Below, piece by piece: positions 1-8,420 of a DNA stretch of 64,000 nucleotides. The notes beneath the pieces are model-generated. The model worked only from the letters and a program-made list of their open reading frames with translations. It had not been told where the DNA came from and did not search any database. The stretch is from Butyricimonas faecalis. Lineage in GTDB: Bacteria > Bacteroidota > Bacteroidia > Bacteroidales > Marinifilaceae. A program made the position numbers and the translations under genes. Position 1 is the first letter of the stretch. Each line of letters starts with the position of its first letter. The stretch spans positions 1,922,001 to 1,986,000 of the forward strand of contig NZ_CP032819.1 of assembly GCF_003991565.1 (NCBI RefSeq). The letters are read 5' to 3'.

Positions 1-909
1 GTGGAAAGCGCCCGCATCGACCACCAAGCCATGGCGCAGGAGGTTATTAACCGGTGCCTCCCGAACACGGGCAAATCCGTCCGTATCGGAATCACGGGAG
101 TACCCGGAGCTGGGAAAAGTACCTTCATCGAAGCTTTTGGAAAATTCCTCACGCAAGAGGGGCACAAGATCGCCGTACTGGCCATCGACCCCAGTAGTGA
201 ACGTTCAAAAGGAAGCATCCTGGGAGACAAAACCCGCATGGAAGAATTATCATGCGACCCGCATGCCTACATTCGTCCTTCCCCATCAGCAGGCTCTTTA
301 GGTGGCGTCGCTCGCAAAACAAGGGAAGCCATGCTATTATGCGAAGCTGCCGGATTTGATATCATCCTGATCGAAACCGTGGGAGTCGGACAAAGTGAAA
401 CCGCCGTACACTCCATGGTCGACTTCTTCCTGCTAGTACAGATTGCCGGTGCGGGAGACGAATTACAAGGAATCAAGCGAGGAATCATGGAGATGGCCGA
501 CAGTATCATCATCAACAAAGCAGATGGAAACAACATCACCCGTGCAGAACTCGCTAAAGTTCAGTTACAAAATGCACTTCATCTGTTCCCGCCTCACGAA
601 TCCGGCGTAGAACCCAAAGTGATGACCTGTTCCGCCTACGAGAAAACCGGAATAAAAGAAATATGGGAAAACATACTACATTACTGCAGTGAAACCCAAC
701 AAAACAAATATTTCGATATCCGTCGCAGTGAACAAGCCAAATATTGGATGTATGAAACCATCGATGAACAACTGAGAAATCGTTTCTATCAAAGTCAAAA
801 AGAACAAATAAAAGAAGCGGAAGAAAAAGTGCAGCACAACGAAGAAAGTTCCTTCGCCGCCGCATTCCGCTTGTTAGACAACTATTTCAAAAAAGACACG
901 CAACTATAA
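1..909 (+). CDS. meaB: MeaB/ArgK-family G3E GTPase, methylmalonyl-CoA mutase chaperone (5' end outside window)
   Basis: This is a GTPase that protects and reloads adenosylcobalamin on methylmalonyl-CoA mutase, part of the propionate/succinate pathway, in the cytoplasm. A Walker A motif (GVPGAGKST, about residues 33-41 of the visible part), a DPSS stretch near 63-66, the switch motif ETVGVGQSE near 125-133 and the NKAD guanine-specificity motif at 172-175 are all visible. Family members are usually about 320-360 residues and have a longer N-terminus than seen here, so the first codon in the window (GTG) is probably internal and the gene starts upstream. It is followed by a hairpin shared with a convergent gene. 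The family call is firm. The exact client (mutase or a related isobutyryl-CoA mutase) is inferred from the family, since the mutase genes are not in the window. Confidence 0.9.
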   Translation: MESARIDHQAMAQEVINRCLPNTGKSVRIGITGVPGAGKSTFIEAFGKFLTQEGHKIAVLAIDPSSERSKGSILGDKTRMEELSCDPHAYIRPSPSAGSLGGVARKTREAMLLCEAAGFDIILIETVGVGQSETAVHSMVDFFLLVQIAGAGDELQGIKRGIMEMADSIIINKADGNNITRAELAKVQLQNALHLFPPHESGVEPKVMTCSAYEKTGIKEIWENILHYCSETQQNKYFDIRRSEQAKYWMYETIDEQLRNRFYQSQKEQIKEAEEKVQHNEESSFAAAFRLLDNYFKKDTQL

Positions 910-984
910 TTGCAACAATACAGTCTAAAAAAATTCAACGTCCGCCTCTAGGGTTCCCCATGGCACGTACAAGAACATATTATA

Positions 985-1018
985 CCCCCGTCGGCATCGC
1001 CCAAGCGATGCCGGGGAC
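985..1018. terminator. Hairpin between convergent genes
   Basis: A 9-bp perfect stem (992-1000 with 1005-1013) with a 4-nt loop is extended by three C-G pairs across a 2-nt bulge. It lies between the meaB stop and the end of the leftward HsdR-N-like gene. There is no long T-run, so it may act as a weak bidirectional terminator or mRNA end stabiliser. Confidence 0.5.
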
Positions 1019-1037
1019 ATGTTCAATTCATTTAAAC

Positions 1038-1481
1038 TTACCCGCGAAAATTCGGAATCTCAGCTAACATTTGAAATTTTCCATCCCCGGAAATTTCCCC
1101 GCAAAAATGCAGACACCCGTTCGTTATCGCGATAAAACGAGCTGCAATAGACAAATTATACTGGAATGCCTGATCAAAAACAACTTGCGACAAGGCCACC
1201 GAGGGCGCCTTACACTCCACAATAAGATAAGGAACCGCCTGCCGATCATAACACACCAAATCAAAACGCCGCTTCATGCCACACACTTGAATCTCTTTCT
1301 CGACAGCAATCAGCTGGGCAGGATACCCCTTACTCTCGATCAAAAAATGAATAAAATGCTGCCTCACCCACTCTTCCGGAGTCAACACGACATATCTTTT
1401 CCGGATAATATCGAAAATCCAGACCTGCCCGTTCTGCTTTTTCACCTTGTACTCGAAAGGAGGTAAGTTCAAACTTTTCAC
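1038..1481 (-). CDS. HsdR N-terminal-domain-like protein (PD-(D/E)XK type), stand-alone
   Basis: A 147-residue protein made up almost entirely of the type I restriction enzyme R-protein N-terminal domain found as a free-standing protein in many Bacteroidota (HSDR_N_2 type). The nuclease-like signature is visible: an acidic residue in RFDLVCYD (D74) followed by VECK (E89 and K91), the expected D...ExK spacing. There is no helicase domain and no hsdM or hsdS gene nearby, so it is not a restriction system as it stands. It lies 4 bp downstream of queA on the same strand and is probably cotranscribed. Its role is unknown; a DNA-repair or housekeeping nuclease function is only a guess. Confidence 0.75.
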   Translation of the reverse strand: MKSLNLPPFEYKVKKQNGQVWIFDIIRKRYVVLTPEEWVRQHFIHFLIESKGYPAQLIAVEKEIQVCGMKRRFDLVCYDRQAVPYLIVECKAPSVALSQVVFDQAFQYNLSIAARFIAITNGCLHFCGEISGDGKFQMLAEIPNFRG

Positions 1482-1485
1482 GCGA

Positions 1486-2745
1486 TCACTTTTTATCTTT
1501 TCTTACTTTCAACAAACTACTATCCCCATAACTCAAAAAACGGAAATCGTGAGCCAAGGCATAATCATACACTTTGTGCCAATCATCCCCGATAGCCGCC
1601 GCTACCAATAATAATAATGTACTCTGCGGCTGATGGAAATTGGTAAACATCGCCGTAATCACCCGGTACGAATAACCGGGAACAATAATAATCGTAGTCT
1701 TCGCCTTCAACAACTCGGCATCCCGCTCATCAAACCAGCCCAGCAAAGCCGTCATCGACTCTTTCAACGAATAACCGGAAGGTAAGTCGTAAGCTTCCCA
1801 CTGTCCCAAGGAATTGAAATTCTCGTCTCCCAAAATTCGTTTCACCCCCATCCAATACAAACTTTCCAGCGTACGGACGGATGTAGTTCCCACGGCAACT
1901 ATATTTTCCGGATGAGCACGCAAATGCTCCACGACCTCCCGCCGAACGGAAATGTGTTCCGTGTGCATATCGTGTCCCCCGATGGTCTCGCTTTTCACGG
2001 GACGAAATGTTCCCGCTCCCACGTGCAAGGTCAACTCCTCGATCGTTATCCCTTTTTCCCGCAAGGCTTTCAACACGGGGATACTGAAATGCAACCCGGC
2101 AGTCGGGGCGGCCACCGATCCCTCGTTCTTGGAATACACCGTTTGGTAGCGAATCTTGTCATCCTCTTCCGACTCCCGGTTCAAGTATGGCGGAATCGGG
2201 ATACGCCCGCAACACTCCAGCACTTCACTGAAACTGGCCGGGGTGTCCCACGTAAATTCCACGATAACATCATTTTCTTCGCGACACTTCAACGTGGCAG
2301 CCAACTGATACTCTTTCCCCTCAAACCGGTAATGGCAAAAAATTGTCCCCTCCTTCCATTTCTTCAAGTTTCCGACCATACACTTCCACTCGCACCTCCC
2401 GTAAGCAGCAAAACTCTGCACGTAGTCAGAAGGCCGGTAGGGTTCCAAACAGAAAACCTCAATTACAGCTCCCGTAACTTTCTGAAAAAGCATCCGGGCA
2501 TAAATCACCTTCGTGTTATTAAACACCAACATCTTCCCGGCATCCAGGATTTCCGGCACCTCGTAAAAATGCCTCTCTTCAATCCTGCCCTCCTCATAAA
2601 TCAACAACTTCGACGCCTCCCGATTTTCCAAGGGAAACTTGGCAATCCGCTCGTCGGGCAAATCATACGTGTAATCCTCAATCCTAATTTCTTTTAGCTT
2701 CTCTACCATGTCTCGAGAATTTTCGATGGCCATTTTTTTTGTCAT
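1486..2745 (-). CDS. queA: S-adenosylmethionine:tRNA ribosyltransferase-isomerase QueA
   Basis: QueA transfers and isomerises the ribose of SAM onto preQ1 at tRNA position 34 to give epoxyqueuosine, in the cytoplasm. Family hallmarks are the N-terminal IEDYTYDLPDERIAKFP segment, APTAGLHF in the middle and GTTSVRTLES further on. The open frame runs further upstream, but the extra N-terminal 60 residues are Cys/Phe-rich and overlap a Bacteroidetes -7 box, so the ATG at 2745 (or 2733) is the better start, giving about 419 residues. It is divergent from the AMP nucleosidase gene and followed closely by the HsdR-N-like gene. Confident. Confidence 0.92.
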   Translation of the reverse strand: MTKKMAIENSRDMVEKLKEIRIEDYTYDLPDERIAKFPLENREASKLLIYEEGRIEERHFYEVPEILDAGKMLVFNNTKVIYARMLFQKVTGAVIEVFCLEPYRPSDYVQSFAAYGRCEWKCMVGNLKKWKEGTIFCHYRFEGKEYQLAATLKCREENDVIVEFTWDTPASFSEVLECCGRIPIPPYLNRESEEDDKIRYQTVYSKNEGSVAAPTAGLHFSIPVLKALREKGITIEELTLHVGAGTFRPVKSETIGGHDMHTEHISVRREVVEHLRAHPENIVAVGTTSVRTLESLYWMGVKRILGDENFNSLGQWEAYDLPSGYSLKESMTALLGWFDERDAELLKAKTTIIIVPGYSYRVITAMFTNFHQPQSTLLLLVAAAIGDDWHKVYDYALAHDFRFLSYGDSSLLKVRKDKK

Positions 2746-2774
2746 TCGGCAATAATATCTTACTTTTAAGGCTG

Positions 2775-2782
2775 CAAAAATA
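2775..2782 (-). promoter_or_regulatory. Bacteroidetes -7 promoter box for queA
   Basis: TATTTTTG on the minus strand matches TAnnTTTG and lies about 30 bp upstream of the chosen queA start at 2745. No clear -33 TTTG was seen at ideal spacing. Confidence 0.5.
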
Positions 2783-2843
2783 ATGATAAATAACGAAAAA
2801 TAGGAAATGAGATATTCCATTCTCAAATTTTCCGACCGACAAC

Positions 2844-3623
2844 ATGATGAACATGAAAACAAAAAAAGATATTGTGGAGGATTGGTTACCCCGGTACACG
2901 GGACGGGCTTTGGAAGATTTTTCAAAACATATCATCCTCACCAACTTTGATTACTACCTGGAACTATTCGCAGAAAAATTCAACGCACCCATCATCGGGG
3001 AGGATAAAAACATGCCCAATGTCTCGCACGACGGGATCACCATGATCAATTTCGGAATGGGCAGTGCTAACGCTGCCACCGTTTTGGACTTACTTTCCGC
3101 CATCGAACCGGAAGCCGTACTATTCATCGGGAAATGCGGGGGACTGAAAGCCAAGCACCATGAAGGGGACTACATCCTTCCCATTGCCGCCATCAAAGGA
3201 GAGGGAACATCCAACGACTACATGCCCAAAGAAGTCCCTGCCCTACCCTCTTTCAGCGTCCAGAAAGCCTGTTCAAAAATCATCACAAACCATGACAGGC
3301 AATACTACACGGGAGTCGTGTACACCACCAACAGACGAGTATGGGAATTCGACGAGAATTTCAAAGAATACCTGATAAAAACACGCGCCTTGGCCGTGGA
3401 CATGGAAACCGCAACGATATTCACCGTCGGATTCGCCAACCGCATACCGACGGGAGCCTTACTCCTGATATCCGACAGACCCATGATCTCCGACGGTATA
3501 AAAACATCAGAATCAGATAAAATCGTCACGCAAAACTTCGTCCGGCAACACCTCGACATCGGCATTGAAACCATGCAATACATCAAGGATAAAAATTATT
3601 CCATGAGGCATCTCATTTTTTAA
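2844..3623 (+). CDS. amn: AMP nucleosidase (Bacteroidota type)
   Basis: Hydrolyses AMP to adenine and ribose 5-phosphate in purine salvage and AMP homeostasis. About 259 residues, the length of the short Bacteroidota enzymes rather than the 480-residue enterobacterial Amn. The nucleoside-phosphorylase fold is shown by MGSANAATVLD and FIGKCGGL near the first third, and by AVDMETATIF with SDRPM later, which form the base- and ribose-binding sites. Three in-frame ATGs (2844, 2847, 2853) compete; the one at 2853 begins the conserved MKTKKDIV stretch. Transcribed away from queA. A 5'-methylthioadenosine nucleosidase-like activity cannot be excluded from sequence. Confidence 0.85.
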   Translation: MMNMKTKKDIVEDWLPRYTGRALEDFSKHIILTNFDYYLELFAEKFNAPIIGEDKNMPNVSHDGITMINFGMGSANAATVLDLLSAIEPEAVLFIGKCGGLKAKHHEGDYILPIAAIKGEGTSNDYMPKEVPALPSFSVQKACSKIITNHDRQYYTGVVYTTNRRVWEFDENFKEYLIKTRALAVDMETATIFTVGFANRIPTGALLLISDRPMISDGIKTSESDKIVTQNFVRQHLDIGIETMQYIKDKNYSMRHLIF

Positions 3624-3634
3624 ATATTATGTCG

Positions 3635-3642
3635 TATTTTCG
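3635..3642 (+). promoter_or_regulatory. Probable -7 box upstream of the DUF1573 lipoprotein gene
   Basis: TATTTTCG, one mismatch from TAnnTTTG, 18 bp before the ATG at 3661. The same octamer occurs 17 bp before the small membrane protein gene at 51878. Confidence 0.35.
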
Positions 3643-3660
3643 TTGTCAAATTAATTGCAT

Positions 3661-4098
3661 ATGCTGAAGGGACTATTTTACATCTTTTTAGGAATCATGC
3701 TGGCCTGCTCATGTGACAGCAAAAGTAAAAAACAAAACGAACAGGAAGCAAACACCCCCACCAACGTGAATGATTCCAACGCCATTGCCAAAATTGAATT
3801 TCCCCAAAAATCATTCAACTTTGGCGACCTGCAAGAAGGAGAAATCGTCTCGCACACGTTCCATTTCAAAAACACGGGCACCAAAAGCCTTGTCATTCAC
3901 AACGTGGAAGCCAGTTGCGGTTGCACCACCCCCAAGTATGACAAAAAACCGATTCCTCCCGGAGGAGAAGGAAAAATCGAAGTTGAATTTAACTCTTCGG
4001 GCAGATATGGTAAACAATACAAAGTAATTAATATCTTTGCAAACGTTCCGGAAAAAGTGATTGAACTAAAAATAATCGCAAATATCAAGAATAAATAA
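3661..4098 (+). CDS. DUF1573 lipoprotein
   Basis: A 145-residue secreted lipoprotein. An uncharged leader ends in the lipobox IMLAC (Cys16). A low-complexity Asn/Lys/Thr linker is followed by one Ig-like DUF1573 domain with the characteristic SCGCTTP core and a GEGKIEVEFNSSG strand. DUF1573 proteins are abundant in Bacteroidota and thought to be envelope-located, with no defined biochemical role. The open frame begins at an upstream TTG, but the ATG at 3661 directly precedes a good signal peptide. It sits just upstream of yajC and may be cotranscribed with it. Confidence 0.85.
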   Translation: MLKGLFYIFLGIMLACSCDSKSKKQNEQEANTPTNVNDSNAIAKIEFPQKSFNFGDLQEGEIVSHTFHFKNTGTKSLVIHNVEASCGCTTPKYDKKPIPPGGEGKIEVEFNSSGRYGKQYKVINIFANVPEKVIELKIIANIKNK

Positions 4099-4110
4099 AA
4101 AAGTAAAATT

Positions 4111-4431
4111 ATGAACACAATTTTCATGTTAACATTACAACAAACGGCTACACAAGGTAATGCATTCATGCAATTCTTACCTCTTATATTAATTGTCATC
4201 GTATTCTGGTTCTTCATGATCAGACCCCAGATGAAAAGACAAAAAGAATTGAAAAAATACCGGGATGAGTTGAAAAAAGGCGACAAAGTCATGACTACCG
4301 GCGGTATCTTCGGGAAAATTGTCGAGATCAACGACTTTACCGTTATCATTGAAGTAGAAAGTCAAGCCAGATTAAAAGTAAGCAAGGAAGCCATCGTGAA
4401 AGACATGACGGACGTTCCGGCTAGCAAATAA
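4111..4431 (+). CDS. yajC: Preprotein translocase subunit YajC
   Basis: A small inner-membrane protein of the SecDF-YajC complex. Of 106 residues, one membrane segment (about 15-40, rich in Leu/Ile/Phe) is followed by the family motif FFMIRPQMKRQKE and the cytoplasmic KGDKVMTTGGIFGKI domain. Length and motif order match the family. It lies 12 bp after the DUF1573 lipoprotein gene and upstream of a YbbR-like gene, an arrangement I associate with Bacteroidota genomes. Confidence 0.93.
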   Translation: MNTIFMLTLQQTATQGNAFMQFLPLILIVIVFWFFMIRPQMKRQKELKKYRDELKKGDKVMTTGGIFGKIVEINDFTVIIEVESQARLKVSKEAIVKDMTDVPASK

Positions 4432-4436
4432 TTTTA

Positions 4437-4510
4437 GTTACAGGTTACAAGTTCTCCGGTTACAAATTTCGTTCTTTGTACCTTGCAACTTGTAACCTGC
4501 AACTTGTAAC
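4437..4510. repeat. Heptad-period repeat forming an inverted pair
   Basis: Arm 4437-4453 and arm 4487-4503 are reverse complements with one mismatch in 17. Within the right part the units CTTGCAA, CTTGTAA, CCTGCAA and CTTGTAA follow each other at exactly 7 bp (4483-4510), ending 11 bp before the YbbR-like start codon. It could fold into a hairpin in the yajC-ybbR transcript. Confidence 0.75.
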
Positions 4511-4521
4511 TCTTCCAGCCT

Positions 4522-5511
4522 ATGCGTGGTCTTATCGGTAAAATACTCGGTTATTTCGGTTCATCCCAAGAACTGCACATCAAGCGTAACGTGATCACAT
4601 ACGGTGTCTGCGTTATCATCGCAACCGTCCTGTGGTTTCTAAACGCGCTGAACAAAGAGTACACCACGGAAATTTCTTACCCGATAAAGTACACGGAACT
4701 TCCCAAGGGAAAACTACTTGTTTCCGAGCCGCCGAAAGAAATGACATTAACAATAAAGGCGCACGGCTTCGCCCTACTGCGTTACAGCATCAGCACCTCC
4801 TTCTTACCCATCGTCCTCAACGTAAACTCGTTGTTGGACAAAAAAGACCTGCTGGAATACACCATAAACACGTCCGAGATAAAAGACCGCATCACCACCC
4901 AGTTGAACACGGACATACAGCTAATATCCATCAAACCGGAGAGCATCACATTTAAATTCTCCCGGTTCGAAAGTAAAAGAGTCCCGGTTATTCCCCGGGT
5001 CGAGTACACGTTAAAACGCCAGTACATGCTGAAAAACGATATTTCTGTCACTCCCGATCACGTGGACATCAGTGGACCGGCCTCTATCCTTGACACGCTA
5101 AAAGCGGTGTACACGGAACCCCTTTCCTTAAAAGACCTCTCCAAAGACGTGACCAAAACCGTCCGGTTTGAAGACATCTACGGGACACAGATCAACGAAA
5201 ACGACGCGAAAATCAAGATAGAAGTAGAACGCTTCACGGAATCGAAAAAAACAATTCCCCTCGTGGTCAAAAATCTCCCGGACTCACTTTTGATCCGTCT
5301 ATTCCCTCACGCGATAGACGTGACATTCGACGTGGGACTAAGTCGCTATGAAGTAGTCTCCGACACCAGCTTCTCATTCTACGTGGACTACACCCAAATC
5401 AAGAACAACCCGGCAGCTTTGAAAATTCAAATCGAGCGATCACCCCGTCACATAAAAGACCTGGTATTCACCCCGGAAACCGTTGAATATCTTATCGAAA
5501 AGAAAAAATAA
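4522..5511 (+). CDS. YbbR-like domain protein (CdaR-related)
   Basis: A 329-residue membrane-anchored protein. An N-terminal basic stretch and one membrane helix (about residues 25-42) are followed by tandem YbbR-type beta-rich repeats, each with the pattern in which prolines and PESITFKF-like strands recur. Firmicutes homologues (CdaR) regulate the diadenylate cyclase CdaA. No cyclase gene is seen here, so that role is not established. Its stop lies 4 bp before the coaE ATG, indicating an operon. Confidence 0.8.
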   Translation: MRGLIGKILGYFGSSQELHIKRNVITYGVCVIIATVLWFLNALNKEYTTEISYPIKYTELPKGKLLVSEPPKEMTLTIKAHGFALLRYSISTSFLPIVLNVNSLLDKKDLLEYTINTSEIKDRITTQLNTDIQLISIKPESITFKFSRFESKRVPVIPRVEYTLKRQYMLKNDISVTPDHVDISGPASILDTLKAVYTEPLSLKDLSKDVTKTVRFEDIYGTQINENDAKIKIEVERFTESKKTIPLVVKNLPDSLLIRLFPHAIDVTFDVGLSRYEVVSDTSFSFYVDYTQIKNNPAALKIQIERSPRHIKDLVFTPETVEYLIEKKK

Positions 5512-5515
5512 GCCC

Positions 5516-6115
5516 ATGCTGAAAATTGGTTTGACAGGAGGCATCGGAAGTGGAAAATCCACGATAGCCAAAATCATCGAGACATTGGGATACCCCGTGT
5601 ATATCAGTGACTCCAAAGCATCCGAACTAATCAACCGGGATCAAGAAATCAAAAAACATTTAACCGAACTATTCGGCAACAACATTTACCAACCCGACGG
5701 GCTACTGAACAAAAAACGCCTGGCAGAAATCATATTCAATGACAAAGAAGCCATCAAACAAGTAAATGGCATCGTCCATCCCGCCGTAACACGGGATTTC
5801 ACGACATGGTGTTCAACACAACGGAGCCCGCTCCTGTTCTTTGAATCAGCCATCCTTTTTGAAGCAAAACTCGAAAATCTCTTCGATTACATCATTCTCA
5901 TCACGGCAGACATAGAAACCCGCGTGGAACGAGTGATCTCAAGAGACGCCACCACCCGGGAAAAAGTCATTGAACGTATAAACAATCAAATGCCCGATGA
6001 AACAAAACAATCAAAATCGGATTTCGTAATTTACAACAACAATGATGACAAAGTGATCCGACAAATCCTTTCCATCATTCACCAATTAAACAACATTCAT
6101 TCAAAACAAACATAG
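5516..6115 (+). CDS. coaE: Dephospho-CoA kinase
   Basis: Catalyses the last step of coenzyme A synthesis, phosphorylating the 3'-hydroxyl of dephospho-CoA. The 199-residue protein starts with MLKIGLTGGIGSGKST, the P-loop, followed by the conserved DSKASELI and the HPAV segment typical of CoaE. The ATG at 5516 was chosen because it begins the P-loop strand directly; the upstream frame overlaps the YbbR-like gene. It has the family's normal size and is followed after one base by the J-domain gene, so translation may be coupled. Confidence 0.93.
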   Translation: MLKIGLTGGIGSGKSTIAKIIETLGYPVYISDSKASELINRDQEIKKHLTELFGNNIYQPDGLLNKKRLAEIIFNDKEAIKQVNGIVHPAVTRDFTTWCSTQRSPLLFFESAILFEAKLENLFDYIILITADIETRVERVISRDATTREKVIERINNQMPDETKQSKSDFVIYNNNDDKVIRQILSIIHQLNNIHSKQT

Positions 6116-6116
6116 T

Positions 6117-6851
6117 ATGGCAAAATACGGAAAATGGATAGGAGCCGGTTTAGGATTTGTCATGGGAGGTCCCATAGGAGCCCTATTCGGTTATTTCATC
6201 GGCTCCACGTTCGACACGGCAACAATGGTAACATCCGCCCCGGGGAATGATCCGGGAACCCGTCCCACGGGAAGAGGTGATTTTCTGTTAAGCCTTGTCG
6301 TTCTCGCGACCGCCTTGATGAAAGCCGATGGAAAAGTAACCCGAAACGAATTGGATTACGTGAAAAAATTCTTCCGGGACAACTTCGGACTAGAAGGAGA
6401 GCGTGAAGCCTTGGCCATCATCAAAGATCTATTGAACAAAGACATCGAGATCGACCAAGTTTGTATCCAGATCCGCGTGAACATGAACGTCTATTCTCGC
6501 ACTCAACTACTATACTTTCTGTTCGGACTGGCCAAGGCAGACGGAATGGTATGCCAACACGAGATATCCCTGCTGGACAAAATAGCCAACTTATTGGGAA
6601 TCGATTCAACCACCTACCAGTCAGTCAAAGCCATGTACTACGACGATTTGGACTCCGCTTACAGCATCCTGGGCATTCACTCCTCCGCTACCGACGAGGA
6701 AGTAAAAAAAGCTTACCGGAAAATGGCCATCGAAAACCATCCGGACAAAGTAGGATACATGGGTGAAGATATTCGCAAAGCTGCAGAGAAAAAATTCATG
6801 GCCATCAACGAGGCTTACGAAAAAATCAAAAAACAACGGGGCATCAATTAG
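6117..6851 (+). CDS. TerB-like / DnaJ-domain protein (DjlA-like)
   Basis: A 244-residue protein. An N-terminal glycine-rich hydrophobic hairpin (FVMGGPIGALFGYFIG) probably inserts in or touches the membrane. Residues about 50-170 form an all-helical TerB domain with the KADGKVTRNE and KADGMVCQHE metal-binding-like acidic motifs. The C-terminal 65 residues are a J domain with the HPD tripeptide in ENHPDKVG. The order matches DjlA-type co-chaperones that stimulate DnaK ATPase. It follows coaE by one base, and no partner chaperone gene is nearby. Confidence 0.88.
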   Translation: MAKYGKWIGAGLGFVMGGPIGALFGYFIGSTFDTATMVTSAPGNDPGTRPTGRGDFLLSLVVLATALMKADGKVTRNELDYVKKFFRDNFGLEGEREALAIIKDLLNKDIEIDQVCIQIRVNMNVYSRTQLLYFLFGLAKADGMVCQHEISLLDKIANLLGIDSTTYQSVKAMYYDDLDSAYSILGIHSSATDEEVKKAYRKMAIENHPDKVGYMGEDIRKAAEKKFMAINEAYEKIKKQRGIN

Positions 6852-6917
6852 TCGGACAAGAGAGAATGATATAAAAAAATAAGTATTTCATTACTTTTAC
6901 TTTTAAACATTGATTCG

Positions 6918-6925
6918 TACTTTTG
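6918..6925 (+). promoter_or_regulatory. Bacteroidetes -7 promoter box for the DUF5606 gene
   Basis: TACTTTTG is an exact TAnnTTTG match, 33 bp upstream of the ATG at 6959. Confidence 0.6.
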
Positions 6926-6958
6926 CCCACCAATAACAAAACACAAAAAGAAAGCAAT

Positions 6959-7369
6959 ATGTTGAAAGAAATTTTATCCATATCAGGAAAACCCGGCTTA
7001 TACAAGTTGATCAATAACACCGCCAATGCCTTGATTGTAGAATCATTACTTGACGGGAAACGCTTTCCTGCATATTCTAACGCTAAAATTATCGCCCTCG
7101 AAGATATTTCAATTTACACGGAAGATGAAGACATGCCTCTGAAAACCGTGTTCAAACGTATGTATGAAAAAGAAGAGGGTAAACCGGCTATCAACCACAA
7201 AGAATCAGCCGATGTGATCACGGATTACATCAAATCTGTCATCCCGGAATATGATGCAGACCGCGTATACGTTTCAGACATGCGGAAAATGATCCAATGG
7301 TACAACTTACTATTAGACAAAAACCTTCTGAACTTCGACGAACCGGAAGAAGAAAAAAAAGAAGAGTAA
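6959..7369 (+). CDS. DUF5606 family protein
   Basis: A 136-residue cytoplasmic protein widespread in Bacteroidota and without known function. It starts MLKEILSISGKPGLYKLI, carries a PAYSNAKIIALEDISIYT segment like a small beta-barrel fold, a helical middle and a Glu/Lys-rich acidic tail (EEEKKEE). The ATG at 6959 follows a consensus promoter; the open frame begins further upstream with a TTG inside that promoter. Codon use and composition match its neighbours. Confidence 0.82.
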   Translation: MLKEILSISGKPGLYKLINNTANALIVESLLDGKRFPAYSNAKIIALEDISIYTEDEDMPLKTVFKRMYEKEEGKPAINHKESADVITDYIKSVIPEYDADRVYVSDMRKMIQWYNLLLDKNLLNFDEPEEEKKEE

Positions 7370-7422
7370 GTTTATAAAGTTTGAACGTTTATAAACCTTA
7401 TAAACGTTCAAACTTTACAAAC
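7370..7422. repeat. Near-perfect inverted repeat between DUF5606 and trmN6
   Basis: Arms 7376-7394 and 7398-7416 are perfect reverse complements (19 bp) around a 3-nt loop, and a further 5 of 6 outer pairs extend the stem to about 25 bp. It is AT-rich and built of GTTTATA/GTTTGAA-like blocks. It may be a transcript end signal or a repetitive palindrome; the trmN6 start is 13 bp away. Confidence 0.85.
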
Positions 7423-7435
7423 CCATCACCCACCC

Positions 7436-8143
7436 ATGGCAAACGACTACTTCCAATTCAAGCAATTCACCATTCGACAAGAAAAATGTGCCATGAAAGT
7501 CGGCACGGACGGTGTTCTTCTAGGAGCTTGGGCTGACGTAACCCAGGCACGGCGTTTGCTTGATATCGGTACGGGCACCGGACTGATAGCCATCATGGCA
7601 GCACAACGCAACCCCGAATTAATCATTGACGCGATTGAAATTGACCCGGCGGCTTTTGAACAGGCGCAAGAGAACGCGAACAATACCCCCTGGCGGGAAC
7701 GCATCCACATTTTTCAAGGCAAAGTACAAACATTTGCACCCGCATACAAATACGACACCATCGTTTGTAACCCGCCTTTCTTTATTAATTCGACCAAAAA
7801 TCCGGCACACAATCGCACCTTGGCCCGACATTGCGAAACACTATCGCACGAGGACATTCTCCAAGTCAGCGACCATCTACTACTACCGGAAGGCAAACTC
7901 TGTGTCATACTACCTGTTAACGAAGCCAAACAATTCCTAGAACTCGCTCAAAACAAAAAATGGTTTCTTAACAAATTGACAACCGTCTACCCCACCCCCG
8001 ACAAAGCCCCCAAACGTCAGCTCATCGAACTCTCGAAAATAAAAAAACACCTCGTAGAAAATTCGATAACACTTGAAATAGAGAGACATGTACTTCACGA
8101 AAGCTATGCCAACCTGACCAAGGACTTTTACTTGAAACTCTGA
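7436..8143 (+). CDS. trmN6: tRNA1(Val) (adenine(37)-N6)-methyltransferase TrmN6-like
   Basis: A SAM-dependent methyltransferase for A37 of tRNA(Val), YfiC family. Of 235 residues, motif I is DIGTGTGL (43-50), an acidic motif II is AIEID (66-70) and the catalytic NPPFF is at 112-116, the adenine-N6 methylase signature, preceded by the family-typical KVGTDGVLLGAW. Length matches YfiC (about 245). Reverse context is ordinary housekeeping. A different tRNA or rRNA target cannot be excluded by sequence alone. Confidence 0.87.
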   Translation: MANDYFQFKQFTIRQEKCAMKVGTDGVLLGAWADVTQARRLLDIGTGTGLIAIMAAQRNPELIIDAIEIDPAAFEQAQENANNTPWRERIHIFQGKVQTFAPAYKYDTIVCNPPFFINSTKNPAHNRTLARHCETLSHEDILQVSDHLLLPEGKLCVILPVNEAKQFLELAQNKKWFLNKLTTVYPTPDKAPKRQLIELSKIKKHLVENSITLEIERHVLHESYANLTKDFYLKL

Positions 8144-8242
8144 TCCCCGAAGGTTTATCCTATTTCACATCTTCACCAGGATTTAAATCTCCTTACAGAA
8201 AAGATTAACGATCTATTAACTATCGAATATAGGAATACCCCC

Positions 8243-8250
8243 TATCTTTG
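8243..8250 (+). promoter_or_regulatory. Bacteroidetes -7 promoter box, start of a short transcription unit
   Basis: TATCTTTG is an exact TAnnTTTG match in a gene-free stretch, 73 bp before a strong terminator and with no start codon leading a convincing open frame between them. Confidence 0.6.
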
Positions 8251-8256
8251 TAATGT

Positions 8257-8360
8257 AGAAAACAGATAGAAGACACAGTTTTTTTTCATAAGTTTGTATG
8301 TTTAGGTTAGTAGTTAGTAATTAAATAAGAGATCGCCCCATCGGTCTCTTATTTTTTTTT
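8257..8360 (+). ncRNA. Candidate small RNA or terminated leader
   Basis: Transcription from the -7 box at 8243-8250 would begin near 8257 and end at the hairpin plus T-run at 8323-8360, giving an RNA of about 100 nt with no good open frame. It is either a free small RNA or an attenuated leader of the ROK kinase gene 60 bp downstream. The sequence does not match a family I can name. Confidence 0.35.
8323..8360 (+). terminator. Intrinsic terminator upstream of the ROK gene
   Basis: A 10-bp perfect A/T-rich outer stem (8323-8332 with 8345-8354), three more inner pairs including one G-T wobble, a 6-nt C-rich loop and a run of nine T (8352-8360). It is oriented to stop rightward transcription before the ROK kinase gene. 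Confidence 0.75.
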
Positions 8361-8420
8361 ATTACTTTTAACCACGAATTAGGTTGCAATTATTTTTTGT
8401 TGTCAAATTTATATATTATT

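Noticed and set aside
2746..2925. 60-codon N-terminal extension of the queA frame
   Set aside because: Cys/Phe-rich with no family similarity, contains the -7 box of queA and overlaps the start of the divergent AMP nucleosidase gene.
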